A stretch of DNA of 64,000 bases. Origin: Uropetala carovei. Lineage: Eukaryota; Arthropoda; Insecta; Odonata; Petaluridae. The first letter of the stretch is position 1; every line of letters starts with the position of its first letter. Positions 23,635-35,108 of the stretch are shown one piece after another. The stretch is from assembly GCA_036926305.1 (NCBI GenBank), contig JAXCHB010000068.1, positions 11,707,501 through 11,771,500 of the forward strand, in the 5' to 3' direction. The notes beneath the pieces are model-generated. The model was not told the origin of the DNA. It worked only from the letters and a program-made list of their open reading frames with translations, and did not search any database. The position numbers and the translations under genes were made by a program.

Positions 23635-23774
23635 CTGAGCAGAGTCGCATCCATGCAATGCTGTGCACAGCCGTTCTCTTCTTGGCAGCGTCCTTCCTCT
23701 TCTTCCTCCACTTCTTAGCCGCATGCCGTCTTCGGTCCACGGTCCCACGATGGTGGTCCCACGTTGGTACTCTG
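23635..23774 (-). other. Exon-like cassette 3 (140 bp)
   Basis: It has the same splice sites and length as cassette 2, with a few substitutions (for example AAGTGGAGG for AAGAGGAGG on the minus strand). Both frames stay open. Confidence 0.45.
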
Positions 23775-24339
23775 CTGCAAAAGTCAGTTCAGATAAATTT
23801 AATACGACTGAACTACTGCGACAAACTTCAAAAAAATATATTTGTTCCTAGTGTTAAAAATTATGTTTATTGATAGGATCATTTGTATGATCAAAGTGAT
23901 TCCTCTATCAGTAAACAACAACAATCATACATAGGTTTGTGAGAAAGGTTATTTTGGCAAAGTTCTACTTGATTTAGTAGTATTTATAAATAAATTAACC
24001 CTGGCAGGATTTAAATTAATAAAATTATTTTCAAGGCCTATCTCATCATACAATTGTTATAGAATATTATTTCAGTAAATTTGTCATTTTATAAAAATTG
24101 ATATTATTCGAATTTAAAGGAATTATTATTTTTTGAAGCATGAATATGCTTCCATTAATTAAAACTCAAAAAGAAGTAAACCACGAAAGAGGACAAAGCT
24201 TTGAAATATTAGATGAATGCTTTTTCTGAAGGAATGCGAAATATACTTTAAATTTTTTTATTGGCTGCCTTTAAATCAGGAAATAAATTACCACACTTTC
24301 CATGTTATGCACTACATAATGGCAATGCTTGTTTAAGCA

Positions 24340-24620
24340 AAAGAAGCATAATTTTAATCCCTTGGATGGGATAAGTGACTATAGTCGCGAACTGAAGTCT
24401 ATCCCCGGTGCTTGACTGTTGCACCGCAAATGGAGAGGATATTGGCGAGTCTTCTGCTCGCTTTGTTTTTAAATTAGTTGTCATCTCTGGGTGCTACTGT
24501 GCCCTTCGCTTCACTGGAACAAAACTATGCCTTCCCGTTGTCCAGTGATCGGGTTTGTAAATGTCGCAACCAGCCGTTCAGTCATGCGTTAGCAAGCTTA
24601 CATTTTGTCTACCGTATAAT
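24340..24620. other. Unit-specific insertion in the cassette array
   Basis: A higher-GC block (around GAGGATATTGGCGAGTCTTC) interrupts the array sequence found uninterrupted in the other units near 26270 and 31320. It is probably an inserted non-autonomous element. I found no clear inverted repeats. Confidence 0.4.
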
Positions 24621-25454
24621 CATAATTTGATGCCATTATTAATGTTATTAAGTAATATTGGAGTCCTAAAATAATTTCTTAACATTCATTCATTACATAA
24701 AAAATTCAGAAAGATCGTTATCATTAATAAAAATCTTTGGTGCTTACATATTATTGGAGTTATGCGAAGGTCCTGAAGATAATATCTAAGTACCTAAAAA
24801 AGTTGTATCTAGAGATTCGTATGTGTGCCTGTAATACTCTGATGATATGCCTTAGTTCTACAACTGGTGTGCTGAGATAAAGCAGTTGATGTGCCATGGT
24901 ACAAGCAAGGGAAAGATATTAATGCATTTTGTTATCTTTCAGCTAAGACAATTGAAAACATTTTTTAATAGACAGCAATAATTTATGGCCAGATTTGTTA
25001 CAGTTTGTTTCAATTACTTGAAGCTGCAACATAGATAAATTCTTGAAAAAACTAGGTCATACAGAATAGTTTCTGGTAATGCCATCTCCAGTTTTGTTTG
25101 GAACTGTAATATTGTGATGAGAAAACTTATAGTTTTCCACTCCAATTATGATAAATTAAGGAATTCTTTTGTTTTATGCTACATACAATATTATCATAGT
25201 ATTTTTCTTAATTACAAATCAAGAAGTAAGATTTCATAAATTATGTTGTGTGGATTTTAAGTAATATTAATTTATGCACTTAAAAACCAATCAAAGAGTT
25301 ATTCAAAGAAATTTAGAAAATATGAAATCCATGAACCTAACTCCTTATTTCATATCAACTTAAAGCTTCATGTAAAGTGGCATTTTCAAGGAAAGCAGCT
25401 ACCACCCTATGTGAGGTTTTACTGTACATGGTATTTGAGTTTTGTGAACCTCAC

Positions 25455-25594
25455 CTGAGCAGAGTCGCATCCATGCAATGCTGTGCACAGCCGTTCTCTT
25501 CTTGGCAGCGTCCTTCCTCTTCTTCCTCCACTTCTTAGCCGCATGCCGTCTTCGGTCCACGGTCCCGCGATGGTGGTCCCGCGTCGGTACTCTG
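25455..25594 (-). other. Exon-like cassette 4 (140 bp)
   Basis: Acceptor and donor are as in cassette 2. It carries GC-raising substitutions in the first third (GGTCCCGCGATGG on the plus strand), shared only with cassette 5. Confidence 0.45.
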
Positions 25595-27621
25595 CTGCAA
25601 AAGTCAGTTCAGATAAATTTAATGCGACTGAACTACTGCGACAAACTTCAGCAAAAGATATTTGTTCCTAGTGTTAAAAATTATGTTTATTGATAGGATC
25701 ATTTGTATGATCAAAGTGATTCCTCTATCAGCAAACAATAACAATCATACATAGGTTGGTGAGGAAGGTTATTTTGGCAAACAGACAGCAGATATTGGAT
25801 ATTTAAGAAGTTTTGGGATGATGGTGGATAAAGGAAATCCTATCTTCTGAATAAGTACAGGGCATAATTACAGTTCTACTTGATGTAGTAGTATTTATAA
25901 ATAAATTAACCCTGGCAGGATTTAAATTAATAAAATTATTTTCAGGGCCTATCTCATCATACAATTGTGTTTACTTTATAGTACTTCTTGTTATAGAATA
26001 TTATTTCAGAAAATTTCTCATTTGATAAAAATTGATATTATTTGAATTTGAAGGAATTATTTTTTTTTTAAAGCATTAATTAAAACTCAAAACTAAGTAA
26101 ACCATGAATGAGGATAAAGCTTTGAAATATTAGATGAATGCTTTTTATGAAGGAACGCGAAATATACTTTAAAATTTTTTAATGGCTGCCTATCAATCAG
26201 GAAATAAATTGCCGTACTCTCCATGTTGTGAACGTTATGAACTACATAATGGCAATGCTTGTTTAAGTAATGGTAACATAATCTTAATTATGAATAATGG
26301 AGCACTGCACAATAATCGTAAAATTTCACTACAATTAAAATTGTTTTTATTCATTCTTCAGCTTAATGAAGAATATTTGAAATTTTTCAATGTCTACCAC
26401 TAAATCAAAAAATATATGACATCCAATTATGAAAGATGATACTTATGCACTTACAGTATGATCGGAAAAATTACGTAGGTTTTCCATAGCTATGATATCC
26501 TAATCAAAATAGTCTACATAAGAATGAAATAATTCAAGTCAAGCATAGCCTGATTTTTCTAAAATTTAATAATTCACACAGGATTGGATGACTCTTGAAG
26601 GACATATTACTTTCAAGAATGACTCACAATGAATATTTTTAAAGTGTTGATTCTGAATATTAAAATTTTTTCCATTTCCAGAAATCAATCTATTTCAGAA
26701 CCATCTTGATTTAAATATGTCATACATTTTCGAGTACCGTAAAACTTCACACATTGCAATTCGAAAACTTTGATTTCTCTAAGAGAAGGTATATATTTCC
26801 CTACTAAACCTCAGAATACGCAGTGGTTTGCCTCGCTACGATGCAGTTTGACAAATACAACACAAAGTTAACCTTTACATTTCTCGTATACTATAAATGA
26901 TAAAAACTTCAAATTAAAGCATATTATGGAGAAATGTGGACAAAATGAATCATGTAAGTATTTTACATTATAAAAATGTTGCCTCTAGAGATTCGTATGT
27001 GTGCTCTGATGATATGCCTTAGTTCTACAACTGGTGTGCTGAGATAAACCCCTTGATGTGCCATGGTACAAGCAAGGGAAAGATATTAATGCATTTTGTT
27101 ATCTTTCAGCTAAGACAATTGAAAACATTTTTTAATAGACAGCAATAATTTATGGCCAGATTTGTTACAGTTTGTTTCAATTACTTGAAGCTGCAACATA
27201 GATAAATTCTTGAAAAAACTAGGTCATACAGAATAGTTTCTGGTAATGCCATCTCCAGTTTTGTTTGGAACTGTAATATTGTGATGAGAAAACTTATAGT
27301 TTTCCACTCCAATTATGATAAATTAAGGAATTCTTTTGTTTTATGCTACATACAATATTATCATAGTATTTTTCTTAATTACAAATCAAGAAGTAAGATT
27401 TCATAAATTATGTTGTGTGGATTTTAAGTAATATTAATTTATGCACTTAAAAACCAATCAAAGAGTTATTCAAAGAAATTTAGAAAATATGAAATCCATG
27501 AACCTAACTCCTTATTTCATATCAACTTAAAGCTTCATGTAAAGTGGCATTTTCAAGGAAAGCAGCTACCACCCTATGTGAGGTTTTACTGTACATGGTA
27601 TTTGAGTTTTGTGAACCTCAC

Positions 27622-27761
27622 CTGAGCAGAGTCGCATCCATGCAATGCTGTGCACAGCCGTTCTCTTCTTGGCAGCGTCCTTCCTCTTCTTCCTCCACTT
27701 CTTAGCCGCATGCCGTCTTCGGTCCACGGTCCCGCGATGGTGGTCCCGCGTCGGTACTCTG
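27622..27761 (-). other. Exon-like cassette 5 (140 bp)
   Basis: Identical to cassette 4 as read, because it lies in the 2167-bp tandem duplicate. Confidence 0.45.
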
Positions 27762-29788
27762 CTGCAAAAGTCAGTTCAGATAAATTTAATGCGACTGAAC
27801 TACTGCGACAAACTTCAGCAAAAGATATTTGTTCCTAGTGTTAAAAATTATGTTTATTGATAGGATCATTTGTATGATCAAAGTGATTCCTCTATCAGCA
27901 AACAATAACAATCATACATAGGTTGGTGAGGAAGGTTATTTTGGCAAACAGACAGCAGATATTGGATATTTAAGAAGTTTTGGGATGATGGTGGATAAAG
28001 GAAATCCTATCTTCTGAATAAGTACAGGGCATAATTACAGTTCTACTTGATGTAGTAGTATTTATAAATAAATTAACCCTGGCAGGATTTAAATTAATAA
28101 AATTATTTTCAGGGCCTATCTCATCATACAATTGTGTTTACTTTATAGTACTTCTTGTTATAGAATATTATTTCAGAAAATTTCTCATTTGATAAAAATT
28201 GATATTATTTGAATTTGAAGGAATTATTTTTTTTTTAAAGCATTAATTAAAACTCAAAACTAAGTAAACCATGAATGAGGATAAAGCTTTGAAATATTAG
28301 ATGAATGCTTTTTATGAAGGAACGCGAAATATACTTTAAAATTTTTTAATGGCTGCCTATCAATCAGGAAATAAATTGCCGTACTCTCCATGTTGTGAAC
28401 GTTATGAACTACATAATGGCAATGCTTGTTTAAGTAATGGTAACATAATCTTAATTATGAATAATGGAGCACTGCACAATAATCGTAAAATTTCACTACA
28501 ATTAAAATTGTTTTTATTCATTCTTCAGCTTAATGAAGAATATTTGAAATTTTTCAATGTCTACCACTAAATCAAAAAATATATGACATCCAATTATGAA
28601 AGATGATACTTATGCACTTACAGTATGATCGGAAAAATTACGTAGGTTTTCCATAGCTATGATATCCTAATCAAAATAGTCTACATAAGAATGAAATAAT
28701 TCAAGTCAAGCATAGCCTGATTTTTCTAAAATTTAATAATTCACACAGGATTGGATGACTCTTGAAGGACATATTACTTTCAAGAATGACTCACAATGAA
28801 TATTTTTAAAGTGTTGATTCTGAATATTAAAATTTTTTCCATTTCCAGAAATCAATCTATTTCAGAACCATCTTGATTTAAATATGTCATACATTTTCGA
28901 GTACCGTAAAACTTCACACATTGCAATTCGAAAACTTTGATTTCTCTAAGAGAAGGTATATATTTCCCTACTAAACCTCAGAATACGCAGTGGTTTGCCT
29001 CGCTACGATGCAGTTTGACAAATACAACACAAAGTTAACCTTTACATTTCTCGTAAACTATAAATGATAAAAACTTCAAATTAAAGCATATTATGGAGAA
29101 ATGTGGACAAAATGAATCATGTAAGTATTTTACATTATAAAAATGTTGCCTCTAGAGATTCGTATGTGTGCTCTGATGATATGCCTTAGTTCTACAACTG
29201 GTGTGCTGAGATAAACCCCTTGATGTGCCATGGTATAAGCAAGTGAAAGATATTAATGCATTTTGTTATCTTTCAGCTAAGACAATTGAAAACATTTTTT
29301 AATTGACAGCAATAATTTATGGCCAGATTTGTTACAGTTTGTTTCAGTTACTTGAAGCTGCAACATAGATAAATTCTTGAAAAAACTAGGTCATACAGAA
29401 TAGTTTCTGGTAATGTCATCTCCAGTTTTGTTTGGAACTGTAATATTGTGATAAGAAAAATTATAGTTTTTCTACTCCAATTATGATAATTTAGGAATTC
29501 TTTTGTTTTATGCTACATACAATATTATCATAATATTTTTCTTAATTCCAAATCAAGAAGTAAGATTTCATAAATTATGTTGTGTGGATTTTGAGTAATA
29601 TTAATTTATGCACTTAAAAACCAATCAAAGAGTTATTCAAAGAAATTTAGAAAATATGAAATCCATGAACCTAACTCCTTATTTCATTACAACTTAAAGC
29701 TTCATGTAATATGGCATTTTCAAGGAAAGCAGTTACCGCCCTATGTGAGGTTTTACTGTACATGGTATTTGAGTTTTGTGAACCTCAC

Positions 29789-29928
29789 CTGAGCAGAGTC
29801 GCATCCATGCAATGCTGTGCACAGCCGTTCTCTTCTTGGCAGCGTCCTTCCTCTTCTTCCTCCACTTCTTAGCCGCATGCTGTCTTCGGTCCACGGTCCC
29901 CCGATGGTTGTCCCACGTTGGTACTCTG
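29789..29928 (-). other. Exon-like cassette 6 (140 bp)
   Basis: Splice sites are intact. Unique changes near the acceptor end (plus-strand CCCCCGATGGTTG) still leave both frames open. Confidence 0.45.
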
Positions 29929-30329
29929 CTGCAAAAGTCAGTTCAGATAAATTTAATGCAACTGAACTACTGCGACAAACTTCAAAAAAAATATATTTGT
30001 AAACAGTGTTAAACACTCTTTATTGATAAGAGCATTTGTACGATCAAAATGATTCCATTATCTGCCAACAATAACATTCCCAAATGGATTGGTGCGAAAG
30101 CTTATTCTAGGGAATAAACAGCATGTACTGGATTCTTAGGAAGTTGTGTGATGATGGTGGATTCTATCCTCTGAATAAGTACAGTGCAGAAATTACAATT
30201 ATACTTGTTGTAATAGTATTTATAAATAAATTTATCCAGGCAGGATTTGAATTAAGAAAATTATTTTCAGGGCCTATTTCATTATGTAATTGTGTGTTCA
30301 TTTTATAGTACCTTATTTTATAGAATACT

Positions 30330-31050
30330 AATGTAATGCCCATTGAAATATCAATGGCAGTAAATATTTCATCATTCAAGCTATTTATGGAGATCAAATT
30401 GGCATCATAAACATAAATTGTATTGAAAGTCAATTCCCTCTCTTTCATTCTCCCTCTCACTCTCTTCCCCTCTCTCCTTTCCATCTGCCTTCCTCTCCTT
30501 CCCTCTCTTACCCTCCTTCCCCCTCCCTTTGTCTCCTCCATTCCTCTCTCTCTTGTATTAAAAGCAATCAAAGCACGTATACACCCATAAGGATTGAAAT
30601 AACAGTATGATATCAAGGTCTAGCCAAGGAATTGGTAGGCAAGTAAACACCATTAAAATGGCTAGATTTCCTCAAACTGTGTGAATTAAACGTTTAAATT
30701 GAGTGCTTTCAAACTGTAGGCAGAAAAAGATGAACATAGTAAGAATCTACATAATGTTTTCTTCAAAATTGTTCACATCCATCGTTCATAGGTCAATTCT
30801 TTCTAATTTTAATCTAAAAAAGAATGAAAGCCTGAGCGTCGAAAAGTTATCTTATTGGAAATGAAAATTATCCCCTGGAGTGAAATCCCAGTCTTTGATC
30901 TTGAGTTTGATATATTAAAATGTTTTCTTATTATATCATAATGTTACCCTGAAAATTTCATCAAATTTGGTTGAGTTGTTTGCGAGATATTCAGCTTCAA
31001 AAAGCATTACGTGACAAAGGAACAATGTGACCCTTTCTTTTATAGATTAT
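30330..31050. repeat. Dispersed repeat inserted in the array, with CT tract
   Basis: It starts with a short hairpin-like GCCCATTGAAATATCAATGG, similar to the start of the repeat at 54186. A CT-rich tract lies at 30430-30560, and the end is a TTTCATCAAATTTGGTTGAG-type tail. It interrupts the unit between cassettes 6 and 7. The class is unclear; I see no coding sequence. Confidence 0.45.
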
Positions 31051-31920
31051 TTCAGAAAATTTGTCATTTGATAAAAATTGATATTATTCGAATTTAAAGG
31101 AATTACTATTTTTTAAAGCATGAATATGCATCCATTATTTAAAACACAAAAATAAGTAAACCATGAAAGAGGATAAAGCTTTGAAATATTAGATGAATGC
31201 TTTTTCTGAAGGAATGCGAAATATACTTTAAAATTTTTTATTGGCTGCCTATCAATCAGGAAATAAATTGCCATACTTTCCATGTTGTGAACGTTATGGA
31301 CTACATAATGGCAATGCTTGTTTAAGTAATGGTAACATAATCTTAATTATGAATAATGGAGCACTGCACAATAATCGTAAAATTTCACTACAATTAAAAT
31401 TGTTTTTATTCATTCTTCAGCTTAATGAAGAATATTTGAAATTTTTCAATGTCTACCACTAAATCAAAAAATATATGACATCCAATTATGAAAGATGATA
31501 CTTATGCACTTACAGTATGATCAGAAAAATTACGTGGGTTTTCCATAGCTATGATATCCTACTCAAAATAGTCTAGATTAGAATGAAATAATTCAAGTCA
31601 AGCGTAGCCTGATTTTTATAAAATTTAATAATTCACACTAGAATGGATGACACTTGAAGGACATACTACTTTCAAGAATGACTCACAGTGAATATTTTTA
31701 AAGTGTTGATTCTGTATATTTATATTTTTTCCATTTCCAGAAATCAATCTATTTAAGAATCATCTTGATTCAATACATCATATATTTGGGAGTAACAGTA
31801 AAACTTCACAGAGTGCAAATTCCAAAACTGTGATTTCTCTAAGACCAAACCTCAGAATACGCAGTTACCACCCTATGTGAGGTGTTACTTTATATGGTAT
31901 TTTAGTATCGTGAACCTCAC

Positions 31921-32060
31921 CTGAGCAGAGTCGCATCCATGCAATGCTGTGCACAGCCGTTCTCTTCTTGGCAGCGTCCTTCCTCTTCTTCCTCCACTTC
32001 TTAGCCGCATGCTGTCTTCGGTCCACGGTCCCACGATGGTGGTCCCACGTTGGTACTCTG
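31921..32060 (-). other. Exon-like cassette 7 (140 bp)
   Basis: Splice sites and both frames are intact. The adjoining MITE is reduced to about 95 bp (31796-31890), yet the cassette itself is unchanged. Confidence 0.45.
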
Positions 32061-32319
32061 CTGCAAAAGTCAGTTCAGATAAATTTAATGCGACTGAACT
32101 GCTGCGACAAACTTCAGAAAAAGATATTTGTTCCTAGTGTTAAAAATTATGTTTATTGATAGGATCATTTGTATGATCAAAGTGATTCCTCTATCAGCAA
32201 ACAATAACAATCATACATAGGTTGGTGAGGAATGTTATTCTGGCAAACAGACAGCTGATATTGGATATTTAAGAATTTTTGGGATGATGGTGGATAAAGT
32301 AAATCCTATCCTCTGAATA

Positions 32320-32960
32320 CCGTATTTGACCGAATATAGTCCCCCTGTTTTTGGCCAGAAGTGAAGTGCAAAAGTTGAGGGGGGAGGCTAATTTCGGGCA
32401 CTAAAAATTAGGTTGGTACAAACATGTGTGCAAAGTTTCAATAACGATGAATTTCATTCGACTCAGTAAGTGTTTCTATCCACTGTAAGACTAAACTACT
32501 TGGGTTGCGAATATTTATTTGCAAGGCTGATTGATGTCACCATATAGGAAGGATTTTTCAATTACCTGATCGCTCTCATTATCGTCAAATTGCAAGTTTA
32601 ACCGTATTTGCTCGTGTAAGCCACGCCCCCGTCTATCCCGTGCACCCCAGTTTTTGGGCCAGCTCTAGGGAAAAAAATTTATTTGAGCCGAAAAAGGGTT
32701 TTTTAAATCACCAATTCCTATTTCTCAAAAATGCTATGCTCAAGTTAAGCATCTTCACACTCCTACGTGACGAATTTATTGGGTGATCTCTTTATATCGG
32801 TACTAGCAGAAATCTCCTCGGTAGTCCGAAGGAGGAGAGGGGGAGGGAGGAGGAGAGGGAGAGGGAGGAGGAGAGGGGGAGGGAGGAGGAGAGGGGGGCA
32901 GTGGAGGTCCTCGGCAGGAGGGCCCAGAATGGTTCTGCTATGCCACTGAGTACAAGGTAA
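32320..32960. repeat. MITE-like ends and a GGAGGAGAGGG purine minisatellite
   Basis: The segments ACCGTATTTGACCGAATATA (32322) and ACCGTATTTGCTCGTGTAAG (32600) look like ends of pogo/Tigger-type MITEs. A purine tract of GGAGGAGAGGGGGAGG repeats occupies 32829-32900. Both strands have open frames through the tract, which is a low-complexity effect. Confidence 0.5.
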
Positions 32961-33375
32961 CAATTACAGTTCTAGTTGATGTAGAAGTAATTATAAATAA
33001 AAATAGTAGACGCTCAGGTCATAAAGGTTGAATCAGGAAATAAATGACCTTCTATTAGAAAAGATGTTTCTTATGCACTTACATTGTGAAATGTTAAACT
33101 GATATGGTTTTAAACAGGGATGATACAACCCACTCAAAATTGTATAGTTAATAATGAAATAATTCACGCCGGACAAAATGTCTTTTTCTGAAATTTAATG
33201 ATTCATGCCAGAATGGAGGACTCTTAAATTACATTAGTTTTGAGAATGATTTCCAATGAATATTTTTATCTTTGTACATTTATATTTTTTCCATTACAAT
33301 ACATTTAAGAATCGTCTTTATTTCAATTCGTCATTGATTTGGGAGTATAGAGTATTTGGGTTTACTGAACCTTAC

Positions 33376-33476
33376 CCAAGCAGAGTCGCCCTGCTGTACT
33401 CAGCATCTGGCCCTCTTCTTCCTCCTCTTCTTAGCTGCATGCCGTCTTCGGTCCACGGTCCCACGTTGGTACTCTG
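33376..33476 (-). other. Exon-like cassette 8 (101 bp), most diverged
   Basis: The acceptor side is intact and the donor is TTGG|GTAAGG. It lacks 14 bp near the start and has a shortened 3' third relative to cassettes 2-7. In the frame that gives EYQRGTVDRRRHAAKKRRKK a TGA follows three codons later, so it could also end a protein with a basic tail. Another frame is open throughout. It is the most upstream copy on the minus strand. Confidence 0.4.
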
Positions 33477-33500
33477 CTGCAAAAGTCAGTTTAGAAAAAT

Positions 33501-34317
33501 ATAAATAGTTATTAAATGTTGATAAAACCAATATATTACTATTACATAATTAAGACCTAGCATCTGCTTCTAGAATGATATCCTTCACTATCTTTAACAC
33601 TTTTGGCCCTCGATTCATCTACAAATTCCAACCCTATATAATTTGCTGGAATTCCTACACCCTATGCTAACTATTTCACCTAAATTTTTTCTCCCATATC
33701 CATATCATGTAGCGTACAACCAATATTCTAGTTTGTTATTAGTAATAGTAAAGTATATCCTATGGCTAAAATACATGTAACTTAGGTATATAACAAATAC
33801 ATCTTTATACAAGCATAAAATATTTTAAAGATAAATAGTTAACATTTCCATAGGGTGAACGTACCACACATTCACCTACTTTTAATGCTTACCTCCATCA
33901 ATTGTAACAAAATATTATCAAGATGAAATTTTGAGAAACAGGAATTTTTAATTTGTGCTGAAAAATTGTGTACTTGACCCAGGATCAATTCCCAGTCAAA
34001 GAATTTCTCTCTTTCTCAAATTTAATATATTACAACTTTTAAAATATAATTTTAAAGTGAAGACAAATTATGTGATTGTGCATACTGTTGATGCACAGAT
34101 AAAAACAACTGCATGCCAAAGTTTGAAAATTAATATTAGATAATTCAGAAGTATTACATACAAGTTTGAACATAAAATAGAAATCCATTTTGTGATATAA
34201 TTTTTCTCTTTATGGTCACTGAAATGCAAAACAATAAGAGAAAACATTTCCACTAAGTACAATAGCATGAAAATCATACATAAATATAATCAATTTTGGG
34301 AAAAAAGTTATACAGAC
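33501..34317. other. AT-rich sequence, no exon seen
   Basis: Nothing splice-supported is visible. The region just below 34318 would be the 3' untranslated part of the gene ending there. Confidence 0.45.
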
Positions 34318-34374
34318 TTATTTAGCCATTTCCTCTTTTTCTCCATTTTCCTTGAAGTAGGTATCACGTAAGAT
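34318..34374 (-). CDS. Terminal coding exon of an unrecognised gene
   Basis: On the minus strand a strong acceptor (ATCTCTTTCATTACAG) opens 18 codons, ILRDTYFKENGEKEEMAK, followed by TAA. The peptide is charged and has no recognised motif. It starts in phase 0, which fits the phase-0 donor of the exon at 35109-35230. The joined C-terminus would read ...VLDKRK-ILRDTYFK.... Good splice sites, phase agreement and ordinary amino-acid composition make it a plausible real C-terminus, but I cannot name the protein. Confidence 0.5.
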   Translation of the reverse strand: MLRDTYFKENGEKEEMAK

Positions 34375-35108
34375 CTGTAATGAAAGAGATTAAATAAAAT
34401 AAAAAACTTGAGTCACTGTTATAAAATCTCCCTAAAAAAAAAGTTTTTCCAAATTTTTCCAATACTGGATGAAATTTCCATTTGTAGACAATTCCATTTC
34501 CTCTCTTTTCTTTGTGTTAAATGCTGCAATATTAAGATACTAGATTATAATTATTAAACAATTTAGATTGACGTAATATGAGTGATTTTTTGTCTAATTT
34601 GAATGAGAAAAACTGGTGTTATGGTAGAAATTAATTATTAGAATTGAATTTTTTAATAATATGTACATAATATAAATTTCTTTGAAATAAAAAATTATGT
34701 ATACCGTATATTCCCACGTATAACACATTTTCTTCCCTAAAAATTTTGCCTAAAAATCAGCTTTGGTCCTATATGAGGGTATATATTTATTATAATAGAC
34801 CAAATTTAGAAAATTACGTCCGCCCGATATTGGGATTATATTAAATGTTCTGATGGACCTCTCATGCATTTTCCCAGTAATAATTTGAACTAAATCACTA
34901 ATGAACAAAAATGGAAAATTCATTAAATATTTACAGTTGATGTAATATACAGGATATTTCAAATAAAGTAACAATAATAAAGAAGATTATTAAACATTGC
35001 ATCACGAAAGAAATTCTTGTTCACTGCCCCATTCATCGGCCATGTTATTGGAATCATCTTCCACCGAAGTTAATAAGACAACCAAAATATTAATTATCAT
35101 ATACTTAC
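34375..35108. other. Probable last intron, with a MITE-like segment
   Basis: This is AT-rich. At 34700-34790, ACCGTATATTCCCACGTATA followed by a run ending in TATATGAGGGTATA resembles the element at 63183-63270. No other exon is seen. Confidence 0.45.

Larger units (their letters stand above)
24893..29226. repeat. 2167-bp tandem duplication, nearly identical copies
   Basis: Positions 24893-27059 and 27060-29226 match with very few differences (for example CGTATACT at 26883 against CGTAAACT at 29050). Each copy holds one cassette and one MITE. Such identity means either a very recent unequal exchange or an assembly duplication. Confidence 0.9.
21132..33500 (-). repeat. Array of eight exon-like cassettes with linked pogo-like MITEs
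   Basis: Eight related segments of 101-147 bp are spaced 1.1-2.2 kb apart. On the minus strand each carries an acceptor (TTTTGCAG|CAGAG) and a donor (CTCAG|GT). About 60 bp of acceptor-side flank is conserved in all, and longer flanks are shared among copies 2-7. Pogo-like MITE ends lie just past the donor in most units. Units 4 and 5 are a 2167-bp near-perfect tandem duplication. Plus-strand frames seen in several units lie antisense to the cassettes or in AT-rich flanks and look fortuitous. No upstream or downstream partner exon for the cassettes was identified. Confidence 0.75.

Noticed and set aside
23658..23873. Plus-strand frames beginning MLCTAVLFLAASFLFFLHFL in five array units, resembling a signal-peptide protein family.
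   Set aside because: They are antisense to the minus-strand cassettes, arise from the cassette's lysine/arginine-rich complement, run into intron-like AT sequence and lack a plus-strand splice or promoter context.
26182..26403. 73-codon plus-strand frame (MAAYQSGNKLPYSPCCERY...) repeated at 28349 and 31241.
   Set aside because: Two copies are in the near-identical duplication, so conservation is trivial. The third differs little, the composition matches AT-rich flank, and no domain is visible.
32763..32963. Proline/leucine-rich minus-strand frame.
   Set aside because: It is a low-complexity product of the GGAGGAGAGGG minisatellite, with no splice or conservation support.
21132..33500. Cassettes as downstream exons of the RhoGEF gene.
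   Set aside because: One cassette frame fits the phase-1 donor at 53485, but the exon at 51853-52064 is nearer, has a better acceptor and provides a natural C-terminus. Alternative splicing to the cassettes cannot be excluded, only not supported.
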